Source of the DNA: CAYVLA01 sp964549615 [NCBI: uncultured Thermococci archaeon]
Lineage (GTDB): Archaea; CAYQAE01; CAYVLA01
Direction: 5' to 3'
NCBI GenBank assembly: GCA_964549615.1
Contig: CAZJVP010000094.1
Location: 1-52,119, forward strand
DNA length: 52,119 nucleotides
Shown: positions 16,769 through 24,470 of the stretch, piece after piece
How the letters are laid out: every line of letters starts with the position of its first letter
Position numbering within the stretch: the stretch's first letter is position 1
Program-made: the position numbers and the translations under genes
Notes under the pieces: model-generated
Seen by the model: only the letters and a program-made list of their open reading frames with translations
The model's database searches: none
Told to the model about the DNA's origin: nothing

Positions 16769-16792
16769 GTATCCAGAAGATCTCTCTCCGGT

Positions 16793-16800
16793 GCTTAAAG
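16793..16800 (-). promoter_or_regulatory. TATA-like box of the AmmeMemoRadiSam operon
   Basis: CTTTAAGC on the minus strand is centred near 16796, 28 nt before the GTG at 16768, the geometry of a leaderless archaeal transcript. Confidence 0.6.
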
Positions 16801-17025
16801 CTTTTCAGGCAACCAGATGACCCCGGTCCCAATGGGGCGGGCCAAGTACCCCAAGCAGATCAGCATATCCTCCGGGCCGTGGGGGTCGCCCGAGATTAAG
16901 TCACGGACCTTCCCTGCAGTCCTCACCATTCCCGGGAAACCGCGAGGAAGTCCAGCTTGCTATGGTGCCCTCCTGGAGACGTAGGCCGAGGGCCTGCAAG
17001 TCTGCCGTCCGCGAAGGCGCTCGGC

Positions 17026-18471
17026 TTACGGCATCAGGGGCGCCAGCACGATGAGCAATATCTCGGAGATGCCCGTAATCGCTAGGCCGCTCACAAGTCC
17101 TATCTTCAGCCATCTGGAGAAGGGCATCGTGTAGCGCCTCTCCCTCTCCAGCATCCCAAGGGCCACGATATTGGCCGTGCTGCCCACCATAGTTATGTTC
17201 CCGCCGAAGCACCCGCCGAAAAGCAACGCCCACCAAAGGGGAAATGGGTCCGCCCCGAGTTGAGCAATGCTCTGCACGACGGGTATCATGGCCGATACGA
17301 GCACCACATTGTCCAGTATGCTTGAGCCAAAACACGAAACCCAGGTGATCATCGTTACCAGGCCGAGGTAACTCGCCCCGGCGAAGCTGGAGAGGTCCTT
17401 AGCAAGGACATCGGTCGCGCCGGTAAACTTCAGCGTCCCGGCCATGGCGAATAGCATTAGAAAGAAAAGCAGCGTCCACCAATCGACGCTCCTCTCGATG
17501 TACTGGCGGGCCCTGTTGCGTTTCCATAACATGGTTGCCCCCGCGCCCAGGATGGGGGCCGCCAGCAAGAGGGAGTTCTTGGAGAATCCCAGAAGCAGCT
17601 CCAGGCGATAGTGAAGAGCAATCAGGCACACCGTAAACACGAATATGCCCACACCGATCCTATACTCGCCCCCCTTGAAAGCTCCATCCACGAACCTGCC
17701 ATCCCCTTCCTTCTTCGATTCGGCCGCCATCCTCCGTTGCAGGAGCCGTAAATCCCTTCGGTACCACGCGAGCACGATCATCATCGTCATCAAGAGAGAG
17801 ACGAGCATGATGGGAAACGACCATCTGATGAAGTCCTCGAAGCTCAGCCCGGCACGCATCCCGATCAATATCCCGATGGGGTTCCCAAGCATCGTTCCTG
17901 CCGAGCCAACGTTGGTAGCCAGCACGCTTGAGATAACCAGGGGCACGGGATCGACGGCGTAGTGATCGGAGATCTCAAGGACTATGGAGACTATGAAGAT
18001 TATGGATGTCACCTCGTCGACCAGACACGCCAGGAGCGCGGAGGTTAAGCAGATCAGAAGCACAAATCTCCTAGCGCTGTTCTTCGAGAGAGCGAACAGC
18101 CTCAGGATCAGCCAGTTGAAGAAGCCTATCTCCTTGAGCATCCCCAAAATGACCATCATGGCGACGAGGAAACACACCACGTCCAGGGACGAGAAAGCGA
18201 TGAACTCCTCCACATCGATCGTTCGGGTCACGAGGAGTATCCCGGTCCCAAGGAAGGCTATGCCCAATCTGAACTGCCAGAAGAAGAGGGTGCCCAGCAG
18301 GGTCGACGAGAAGATTGAGATGGAGAGAACCTGTGCTTGGTTGAACCCGGTCTCCGAGCACACAACCGCGATGACGATCACGATTGAGACGAGAGCCAAT
18401 GATTTCTCCAGGATGCGTGAGGCTTGGGGCACGCGAAGTTCGCTCAGGTCCTCAGATCGGCGATCGCTCAC
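17026..18471 (-). CDS. ArsB/NhaD (ion transporter superfamily) membrane transporter
   Basis: The 481-residue protein has about 11-12 hydrophobic helices. Two inverted halves each carry a glycine/asparagine hairpin: VLATNVGSAGTMLGNPIGI in the first half and GGCFGGNITMVGSTANIVALG in the second. The latter closely resembles the GGN-x-T-x-x-G-x-x-A-N-x-V motif of ArsB, NhaD and P-protein transporters. Substrates in this superfamily include arsenite, Na+/H+ and dicarboxylates; the substrate here cannot be told. No arsR, arsA or arsC lies nearby. The GTG start at 18471 uses GGGAAGGA, formed by the last codons of the CBS gene, so the two are coupled. Sensing through CBS seems likely. Confidence 0.88.
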   Translation of the reverse strand: MSDRRSEDLSELRVPQASRILEKSLALVSIVIVIAVVCSETGFNQAQVLSISIFSSTLLGTLFFWQFRLGIAFLGTGILLVTRTIDVEEFIAFSSLDVVCFLVAMMVILGMLKEIGFFNWLILRLFALSKNSARRFVLLICLTSALLACLVDEVTSIIFIVSIVLEISDHYAVDPVPLVISSVLATNVGSAGTMLGNPIGILIGMRAGLSFEDFIRWSFPIMLVSLLMTMMIVLAWYRRDLRLLQRRMAAESKKEGDGRFVDGAFKGGEYRIGVGIFVFTVCLIALHYRLELLLGFSKNSLLLAAPILGAGATMLWKRNRARQYIERSVDWWTLLFFLMLFAMAGTLKFTGATDVLAKDLSSFAGASYLGLVTMITWVSCFGSSILDNVVLVSAMIPVVQSIAQLGADPFPLWWALLFGGCFGGNITMVGSTANIVALGMLERERRYTMPFSRWLKIGLVSGLAITGISEILLIVLAPLMP

Positions 18472-18473
18472 GC

Positions 18474-18929
18474 CTATTCCTTCCCGGTCATGGTGAGGAT
18501 GCTCCTCAAAATGTCCTCTCGGGCGACGATTCCCACCAACCGATTATCCCTTAGGACGGGTATCCTCCTCACGTTCTGGACCAGCATAATCTTGGCCACC
18601 TCCACGATCGGCGTGTGTTCCTCTACGCAGACGACCTCCTTGCGCATGATCTCGCCGACCTTGATTGTCTCTAGCTGACTCATCCTCCTCTCGAGGCCCT
18701 TGTGGCCGAATACCTTAGTAAGCGCCTCAAACTGCTCTACATACGAAGGAAGGATCGTCCTTAGAACATCTTTCTCGGTGAACATCCCAATGACGTGATT
18801 CTCCTCGTCGACAACCGGCAGGCCGCTCATCTTCAGCTTGAAGAGCAGGCTCACCGCGTCCTTGACGGTGGTCTGCGGACTCAGGGTCACAACGTCCTTA
18901 GTCATTATCCTGCCTATCTCCAAACCCAA
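18474..18929 (-). CDS. tandem CBS-domain regulatory protein
   Basis: The 151-residue protein consists of two CBS modules: residues 8-60 (IMTKDVVTLSPQTTVKDAVSLLFKLKMSGLPVVDEENHVIGMFTEKDVL) and 85-147 (GEIMRKEVVCVEEHTPIVEVAKIMLVQNVRRIPVLRDNRLVGIVAREDIL). CBS pairs typically bind adenosyl ligands such as AMP, ATP or SAM. Its stop lies two nt before the transporter GTG, so a regulatory role on that transporter is likely. The start is TTG 18929 with AAGGAGG about four nt upstream; a TTG two codons later is possible. The gene sits behind an unusually long structured leader (see 18930-19093). Confidence 0.9.
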   Translation of the reverse strand: MGLEIGRIMTKDVVTLSPQTTVKDAVSLLFKLKMSGLPVVDEENHVIGMFTEKDVLRTILPSYVEQFEALTKVFGHKGLERRMSQLETIKVGEIMRKEVVCVEEHTPIVEVAKIMLVQNVRRIPVLRDNRLVGIVAREDILRSILTMTGKE

Positions 18930-18963
18930 CCGCCCTCCTTTTGGAATCTACCAAGACTGCAAC

Positions 18964-19062
18964 GGGGTTACGTCCCTGGCGCTCAGTTGCACCGGTGCAC
19001 GCGGCTTCTGGCGTGCGCCTGCCCTAGCCCTCCGATGCAGAAGGGCGCCCCGCAGTAACCCC
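18964..19062 (-). ncRNA. candidate structured leader RNA (riboswitch-like) upstream of the CBS-transporter operon
   Basis: The segment is bounded by a perfect 8-bp inverted repeat, GGGGTTAC (18964-18971) and GTAACCCC (19055-19062). Inside it pair GGCGC (18978-18982) with GCGCC (19045-19049), GCACGC (18997-19002) with GCGTGC (19011-19016, loop of eight), and GGAGGG/CCCTTC (19028-19033 with 19040-19045, sharing one base with the second stem). A palindrome GCACCGGTGC lies at 18989-18998. This looks like a closed multi-hairpin domain about 35 nt before the CBS start codon. No known riboswitch class was recognised. If transcription starts near 19055, the outer stem would lose one side. Confidence 0.4.
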
Positions 19063-19077
19063 AGTCCAGAAGTTCTC

Positions 19078-19093
19078 TAATAAACCTTATCCA
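19078..19093 (-). promoter_or_regulatory. candidate TATA boxes for the CBS-transporter operon
   Basis: The minus strand reads GGATAAGGTTTATTAGAG across this stretch. A box centred at 19089 would place the start near 19062, at the outer stem; one centred at 19081 would place it near 19055. Confidence 0.4.
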
Positions 19094-19340
19094 CAAACCA
19101 CAAGCCCAAGAACCCACTTTACGGGGTCGAGGAGTCATGCACGCAAGACCCGAGGGGAGGTTCATCGTGTGGTCTTCCTTGGCGTTAGGGCCCCTGTTGC
19201 TGCCTTTCTTACGCGGCGCCTTGCTCGTGGGAAGAGCTTCACAGATCGGAAGAAATCCCAAGACGCCCACACTGTGGTATGCTAAGCGCGTGTCCAGCAG
19301 CTGACCCCTCAGAAGTGGCCCCGCCTGACGGGTGATCGCG

Positions 19341-21023
19341 CTACTTCCTTGGGGCGACGCGAAAGCTATCCAGGACATTCCCGTCGATGCTGACTGCCCT
19401 GACGGCCATGGACCTGCCCTCGACGTCCACTGCAACGTGGTGGAATGCGCTGGAATACCTCTCGTAACAGTCGACGTCGTAGACTTTGGAGTCCAGCCCG
19501 CCCCCACCGCCGCCGGTGATCACGACATGGATGTCGCCTATCCTGCCCCTTTCATAGTCGTGGCAGTGGCCATTGAACATGATCTCCAAGCCGTGCTGCT
19601 GAAACATCGGGATCAGCACGGTCCGAACCTCGGGGTTCCCGTCGAAGCTCTGCAGCCCCCATCCCACGCAGAAGCCGGGCTCGTGGAAGAATGCGATCCG
19701 GAAATCAGCCTGCTGGAACTCCGGCCTCTTCAGCTCGCTTAGCAACCAGGCGTGTTGGTCGCTGCCTTCGCAGATGTTGTCGTAGTTGTTCAGGACGAGG
19801 AACCGGCAGTTGGAGTATGTGAACGCGTAATGATCGGTGAAGCCTGGGTGCGAGAAGTAGCGAAAGAACCAGGAGAGATTGGCTTCGTTTCCCCCTCCCG
19901 CCTCGTGGTTTCCAACCACGTGGTACGATGGCACATTGCAGAAAAGTGAGGCCAGAGAATCGAAGTAGTCTCGCCAATGGGGATACAGCCTGCCGTCGGA
20001 TGCCGCATCCCCGACATTGACGACGAAATCCGGGTGATCGCTCGCCATGTTCTCTGCGATCCTCCGCGCCGTTTGCGACGAGTGCGTGTCGCCGAAAACG
20101 CAGAACCGAAAGGGCCGTGCTCGGGCCGGGGCCGTCCTGAACGCGTGGAGCGGCGTGCAGATACTGCCCGACCTCACCCTGTAGAAGTACCTCGCATCGG
20201 GCTCAAGGTCCTGGAGAGACACCTTGTGAATGGCACTGCGCCGGCCGTCTGAGGCAAGGAGGCCTAGTTGATCGGTGGTGCCGTACTCGATGACACCCTG
20301 GGTCTGCTGGCTGGTTTCCCACGCGACGACGATCGAATTCGGAGTGGGATTCTGTAGGTAAGGCAGCTTCTGGAAGAACCTCTCTTCCATCTCGGTGATT
20401 GCCTTGACGGAGAAGCCCTTGCATGCAAAGATCCCCTTCCCTTTGCAGTACAGGCCGGTTGCCCCCGGGGAAAGCCCGGGCACAACGAGGTCCCAGAGAA
20501 GCACATTGTCATGCCACACCCGAACCCTCTCACCGACCGCCTCCAGCTTTATGTCCTCGGTGATCCTGAAGTAGATGTGGGTGGGGATGTAGTCGGATTC
20601 GTACCGGTCGCGGCGAAGCTCCGTCTCGTTTCCCTGTTCAACCCTCACGAGGCGCCTGAAGCGGTCCTCTGGGTTCCTATAGTTCTTACGCTCCTCGTAC
20701 CTGACGTAGTCTCCTTCTCCAGTGTACCCGAAGACTACCCCTACCGAGCTGTCCCCAACATCACCGAGCTGGCGGATCTGTGCCTCCAAGCAGAAGCTCT
20801 GCAGAGGATGAGCTAGCACAACGCTGGGGAGAAGGATGCTACACCCTCTTTCGTTGCCCGGCGCCCGTCCGTCCTGCACGAGGAGGCCAACCTTAGCGTT
20901 ATACCAGTTTGACACGTAGCCCAGGTCCCTCTTCACCCATCCCAAAAGGGGCTTGCCTTTCTCAAAACCGTCGTGAAAAGAGAATGTGCCTGCGTCGCAG
21001 TTCTCCATCGTCTCGCCGACCAT
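19341..21023 (-). CDS. purple-acid-phosphatase-like metallophosphoesterase with N-terminal sandwich domain
   Basis: The protein has about 560 residues from ATG 21023; an ATG at 21008 is also possible. Residues 1-215 form a beta-sandwich resembling LamG or DUF1080 (FSFHDGFEKGKPLLGW, LCLEAQIRQLGDVGDSSVG-type strands). A fibronectin-like segment follows (NSIVVAWETSQQTQGVIEYGT), as in purple acid phosphatases. The calcineurin-type domain shows GDTHS, VVNVGDAASDG, YHVVGNHEAGGGNE and FNGHCHDYERG, the expected metal ligands. No signal peptide is apparent. An open frame continues to 21602, but it overlaps the divergent sulfatase antiparallel and is a shadow. Nucleotide, sugar-phosphate or phosphoester substrates are all possible. 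Confidence 0.87.
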   Translation of the reverse strand: MVGETMENCDAGTFSFHDGFEKGKPLLGWVKRDLGYVSNWYNAKVGLLVQDGRAPGNERGCSILLPSVVLAHPLQSFCLEAQIRQLGDVGDSSVGVVFGYTGEGDYVRYEERKNYRNPEDRFRRLVRVEQGNETELRRDRYESDYIPTHIYFRITEDIKLEAVGERVRVWHDNVLLWDLVVPGLSPGATGLYCKGKGIFACKGFSVKAITEMEERFFQKLPYLQNPTPNSIVVAWETSQQTQGVIEYGTTDQLGLLASDGRRSAIHKVSLQDLEPDARYFYRVRSGSICTPLHAFRTAPARARPFRFCVFGDTHSSQTARRIAENMASDHPDFVVNVGDAASDGRLYPHWRDYFDSLASLFCNVPSYHVVGNHEAGGGNEANLSWFFRYFSHPGFTDHYAFTYSNCRFLVLNNYDNICEGSDQHAWLLSELKRPEFQQADFRIAFFHEPGFCVGWGLQSFDGNPEVRTVLIPMFQQHGLEIMFNGHCHDYERGRIGDIHVVITGGGGGGLDSKVYDVDCYERYSSAFHHVAVDVEGRSMAVRAVSIDGNVLDSFRVAPRK

Positions 21024-21126
21024 GCATCGACCAACCCATACGCGACCGAAAAATGGCTCCACACAAGCAGGCACACAGATTTCAGGCATCGGCCTGATCG
21101 CGCAAGAGCAAACTGAGGAAATCGGC

Positions 21127-22605
21127 ATGCGCATTCTGTACATAGATCTGGACTGTTGCCGGGCCGACCATCTGGGCTGCAATGGATACCCAAGGAACAC
21201 GAGCCCAAACATAGACGCGATCGCAAGTGAAGGCGTCACCTTCTCAAACTGCCACTGCGCCAACTCCCCCTGCGTTCCCTCGCGGGCCAGCCTTTTCCTA
21301 GGCCGCTTCGGAATCAACACGGGCATCGTGGCGCACCATGGGATAGGAGAACAGCTCCGCTGGACCGACATGTACCGAAGCCACCACTCGGACATGGAGC
21401 GCCCCACCCTGCCCATGCAGGTCTGGATGAGCGGCATGAGGACGGTGACCTTCAGTTGTTTCCACCACCGCCACAACGCATGGTGGTTTACGGCCGGCTG
21501 GGAGGAGATCCACACATTCACAAGAAAGCGAGGACGGGAGACGGCCGACGAGGTGAATGCTGCGTTCCTTCCCTGGCTTCGCGCAAATGGCAAGGCCGAC
21601 AACTGGTTCGCACATGTCCATTACTGGGATCTTCACAGCAGCTATCGCACACCTCCCGAGTGGATCGAAAGGTTCAAAGACTCGCCCGGGCCGCGCTGGC
21701 CCGATCAGGCGACAATCGATCGACATCAGTCAATGTACGGCCCGAGGACGGCGGTGGACCTCTACACCGGGTATGAAAGCCGCAAGGGGGATGGACCGGC
21801 GCGCCCCGTGGACTACATGCCCGACGCCATAAGAAGCGAGGACGACCTGAAGATGCTGGTCGATGGTTATGACGGGTCCCTCGCGTATGCGGATCACCAC
21901 ATTGGCCAGTTGGTTCAAAGCCTCGATGACCTCGGAGTCTTGGACGAAACGGCCATCATCGTCAGCGGGGATCACGGCGATTCATTCGGCGAACACGGAC
22001 AGTACATGGACCACGGCATCGCCAACGAGGCCGTCCACAACATCCCGATGGTCGTCAGATGGCCGGGAGTTACCAGAAAGGGCCGCTGCGATTCGCTGAT
22101 CTACGGCATGGACCTTGCGCCCACCCTGTGCGACATGCTCGGGTTTCGCATCCCGTCGAAGTGGGATGGCCGGTCCTTCGCTCCCGCGCTCAGGGGAGAG
22201 GACTTCCGCGGGTGGCCATACCAGGTTTGGGATCACGGCATCTACACCTTCACGCGGGCCGTCAGGACGCCCAGCTGGCTCATGATTACGGTGCTGCACC
22301 CCGGCCTTTACCCCTACGACGATCCGGTCATGTTACACGACCTCAAGTCCGACCCACACCAGGAGATCAACCTAGCCCGAGATGAACCCGTGGTCGTGGA
22401 CGATCTTTTCCGCTTGCTTGAGGGGTGGCGGGAAGAACAACTAGCGAAGGGCGGGGGGCCGGACCCACTCCTCCAGATGGTTCAGGAGGGACCCTTCATC
22501 TACTACACCCCCGAGCAGATGTTCGCCCGGCTTGAGCGCACGGGGCGATCGCACATCATACCCGAACTCAAGGCACGGCTCAACAAGTACCACCCCGGCC
22601 GTTAG
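21127..22605 (+). CDS. sulfatase (Cys-type, formylglycine-dependent family)
   Basis: This 492-residue protein starts at ATG 21127 with TGAGGA eight nt upstream; a longer frame from 20986 is not needed. LYIDLDCCRADHLGCNGY carries the first metal aspartates. ANSPCVPSRASLFLGR holds the C-x-P-S-R signature, whose cysteine must be converted to formylglycine. VSGDHGDSFGEHGQYMDHG gives the later metal ligands, and YVWDHGIYTFTR-type strands and a LKSDPHQEINLA segment match the C-terminal domain. Sulfatases remove sulfate esters from glycans or small molecules. No signal peptide is present, so it probably acts inside the cell. No formylglycine-generating enzyme or anSME is in the window. It diverges from the phosphoesterase with about 100 nt between. 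Confidence 0.92.
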   Translation: MRILYIDLDCCRADHLGCNGYPRNTSPNIDAIASEGVTFSNCHCANSPCVPSRASLFLGRFGINTGIVAHHGIGEQLRWTDMYRSHHSDMERPTLPMQVWMSGMRTVTFSCFHHRHNAWWFTAGWEEIHTFTRKRGRETADEVNAAFLPWLRANGKADNWFAHVHYWDLHSSYRTPPEWIERFKDSPGPRWPDQATIDRHQSMYGPRTAVDLYTGYESRKGDGPARPVDYMPDAIRSEDDLKMLVDGYDGSLAYADHHIGQLVQSLDDLGVLDETAIIVSGDHGDSFGEHGQYMDHGIANEAVHNIPMVVRWPGVTRKGRCDSLIYGMDLAPTLCDMLGFRIPSKWDGRSFAPALRGEDFRGWPYQVWDHGIYTFTRAVRTPSWLMITVLHPGLYPYDDPVMLHDLKSDPHQEINLARDEPVVVDDLFRLLEGWREEQLAKGGGPDPLLQMVQEGPFIYYTPEQMFARLERTGRSHIIPELKARLNKYHPGR

Positions 22606-22714
22606 GCATAGCTCCAAACCCGCCGGCGGATCACACCCTGGGCCAGAAGACACGGCTCGGTCCGCGAGCGAGAAAAAGCTAATACCGGCCCGTCGTCCCG
22701 CATGGTGACCGGCA

Positions 22715-23842
22715 GTGGAACTCAGCGAGATCGTGTCGCAGACCTTCCTAGGCCCCTGGCAGGAAAGCCTACAAAGCCCTGACCGCGCTCAGGAAGAACT
22801 CCTCGCCAAGCTACTCTCAGGCTACGCCTGCACGCGCTACGGTACGGACCACCGTGCCCAGGACTGCGCAACAGTCGACGAGTACCGGCGAAGGTTTCCG
22901 CCAGTCACGTACACCGACCTCGTGCCCCACTTCAACGAGGTAAGGTTGGGCAACTACGCGGCCATACTCCCAGAGCCTCCTGAAGCATGGGTGATGACCC
23001 GCGGCACGACCGGAACGCGCAAAGTCATCCCAGTCACCAAGACCCACCTTCGCCAGATCATGACCTGCGGCGCTAGGGCGCTGCTGAACTTCTCTGTTCG
23101 CCACCGAGATGCTCGGATCCTCGACGGCGCGATCCTCAACCTGAACTTTCCGTCAGTTGTGGACACCATGCTGGTCGACGGCGTTAAGGTATCCTACGGC
23201 TACAGCTCTGGCACATACGCGAGGCTGAACCCAAGCCTGCGCCAGACCTTTCTCCTCCCCAGGCAAGAGGACATAGACGCCCTCGGCCCGGGCATCACGA
23301 GACGCGACTGGTTGGCCCGTTTCGAGCTGGTCTACCAGAGGGCAAAGGAACAGAACGTTACGGGCGTCATGGGCGTCTGCCCCGTCATCACGTCGTTTGC
23401 AAGGTACTGCAAGAGGAAGCACGGGGCCTACCCCAAGGATACTTGGCAGATGCGTGCCCTATTCTGCACGAGCGTGCCGAAGATCCACACCAGATACGAG
23501 CCGATCCTCAAGGCCCAGTACGGCGACGTACCCGTCGTTGAAATGTACACCGCTACCGAGGGGGCGTTTGCCCAGCAGCGCGACGAGCTGCCATATCTCG
23601 CGCCCAACTATGATGCCTATCTCTTCGAAGTCGAGCTTGGCTCGGATACCGTGATGCTTCACGAGATGAGACCCGGAGAATGGGGGAGACTGTTGGTCTC
23701 CTCCTGCCTCTTCCCCCGATACAGGATCGGCGATCTGATTGAGTGCATGGGCAAGCAGTACTTCAGGGTGTTCGGAAGGGACCGGCTCAGGACCCGCCTG
23801 GAACATGTGTTGTACAGGGCGCTTACCCGTTGGTTCCACTAG
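22715..23842 (+). CDS. GH3-family acyl-adenylating enzyme lacking the usual C-terminal domain
   Basis: The protein has 375 residues; the start is a GTG with GGTGA six nt before it and a weak TATA-like box (CTAATACC) about 34 nt upstream. The three adenylation motifs of the GH3 (auxin-responsive promoter) family are present: TRGTTGTRKVIPVT (ATP loop), EMYTATEGAFAQQ (Y-x-x-T-E-G) and PRYRIGD (Y-R-x-G-D). Family members are usually 500-600 residues and add an amino acid through a C-terminal mobile domain; here the chain stops about 30 residues after YRIGD. No continuation was found in the other frames, so this is either a short subfamily or a truncation. The stop shares a CTAG with the opposing gene. 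Confidence 0.8.
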   Translation: MELSEIVSQTFLGPWQESLQSPDRAQEELLAKLLSGYACTRYGTDHRAQDCATVDEYRRRFPPVTYTDLVPHFNEVRLGNYAAILPEPPEAWVMTRGTTGTRKVIPVTKTHLRQIMTCGARALLNFSVRHRDARILDGAILNLNFPSVVDTMLVDGVKVSYGYSSGTYARLNPSLRQTFLLPRQEDIDALGPGITRRDWLARFELVYQRAKEQNVTGVMGVCPVITSFARYCKRKHGAYPKDTWQMRALFCTSVPKIHTRYEPILKAQYGDVPVVEMYTATEGAFAQQRDELPYLAPNYDAYLFEVELGSDTVMLHEMRPGEWGRLLVSSCLFPRYRIGDLIECMGKQYFRVFGRDRLRTRLEHVLYRALTRWFH

Positions 23843-24348
23843 GGCTTAGGGCTCCGCCTGGCCGCCGAGATCCCGCCCGCCACCACGATGATCCCGAACG
23901 CTATCAGCACAAGCGGCCACCATTCCTCGACTCCGGCAATCCCCCCCAAGCCAATCGCGCAAAGAATCAGCCCCCCGATGAGCGAACCCATCCTGGGGCC
24001 CCTGAAGGCCGCCGTCGACCGGAGCACAGCCTGACCGAGCAGTATGCATCCGATGCCGAACAGGAAGTACGGCCAGATCTCACCCTGGGGCAGCATATCC
24101 GCCTGCTGCAAGAGAACAAGGCTCCCCAGGAGTATGAGGATCAAACCGCCAACGAGAGGGGCGGACCGGTCTCCCTTCTCATGCTTTTCGCCCTTCTCCT
24201 CCTTCTCGTCCTTCTCCCCCTTCTCCTCCTTCTCGCCCTTCTCGCGCCTCCCCTTCGTCGCGCCTGCGGCTGCCACCGGGGCGCCGCACGAGGGGCAGAA
24301 CTTCGAATCATCCGCGAGCTGGGCTCCGCACTTCGAGCAGAATGGCAT
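23839..24348 (-). CDS. zinc-ribbon membrane protein with Lys/Glu-rich linker
   Basis: The 169-residue protein begins with a zinc ribbon (CSKCGAQL ... FCPSCGAP; two C-x2-C pairs), then a 25-residue charged linker of repeated EKGEKEEKG units. Three to four hydrophobic segments follow (LVGGLILILLGSLVLL, YFLFGIGCILLGQAVL, SLIGGLILCAIGLGGIAG, LVLIAFGIIVVAGGI). This is a common archaeal layout of unknown function, probably with the ribbon in the cytoplasm. A TATA-like box (about 24377-24384) lies 32 nt before the ATG. The stop codon overlaps the GH3 stop in a palindromic CTAG. The linker repeat is a DNA tandem duplication (24191-24244). Confidence 0.85.
   Translation of the reverse strand: MPFCSKCGAQLADDSKFCPSCGAPVAAAGATKGRREKGEKEEKGEKDEKEEKGEKHEKGDRSAPLVGGLILILLGSLVLLQQADMLPQGEIWPYFLFGIGCILLGQAVLRSTAAFRGPRMGSLIGGLILCAIGLGGIAGVEEWWPLVLIAFGIIVVAGGISAARRSPKP
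24191..24244. repeat. 27-bp tandem duplication in the Lys/Glu linker
   Basis: Two adjacent 27-bp units (24191-24217 and 24218-24244) agree at 25 of 27 positions and preserve the frame, adding nine charged residues. The segment is pyrimidine-rich on the plus strand. Confidence 0.8.
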
Positions 24349-24470
24349 TCAGATCCCGTGTTCGAATCTCCCGGGGTTAATAAGAATTTCCCGAGACGAA
24401 CGGACCAGATCGCGCGCCCTGCCAGCGCGGGAATGACAGACCCCGGAGAGCGGACCGCATGGACCGCGTC

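Larger units (their letters stand above)
18930..19340. other. 411-nt region holding the leader and promoter of the CBS-transporter operon
   Basis: From right to left it holds the 3' flank of the phosphoesterase gene, two A/T-rich TATA candidates on the minus strand (TTTATTA 19078-19084; GATAAGG about 19086-19093), and a structured GC-rich segment (18964-19062). The CBS ribosome-binding site (AAGGAGG) comes last. Open frames across it have no protein-like pattern. No tRNA could be folded. Confidence 0.5.

Noticed and set aside
16901-17335. 144-residue minus-strand frame
   Set aside because: It overlaps the end of the transporter, whose frame has clear membrane helices; no start signal.
18964-19062. 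tRNA gene suggested by matching GGGGTTA/TAACCCC ends
   Set aside because: No T-arm (GGTTCRA) or D-arm could be placed and the length is about 99 nt; treated as a leader structure instead.
18983-19507. 174-residue frame on the minus strand near the CBS leader
   Set aside because: It overlaps the phosphoesterase 3' end in another frame and the structured leader; composition is not protein-like.
21024-21602. Extended N-terminus of the phosphoesterase (frame open to 21602)
   Set aside because: It lies antiparallel over the sulfatase coding region, has arginine/methionine-rich composition without domain features, and better starts exist at 21023/21008.
24176-24250. CRISPR-like or microsatellite repeat
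   Set aside because: Only two adjacent units inside a coding frame with no spacers.
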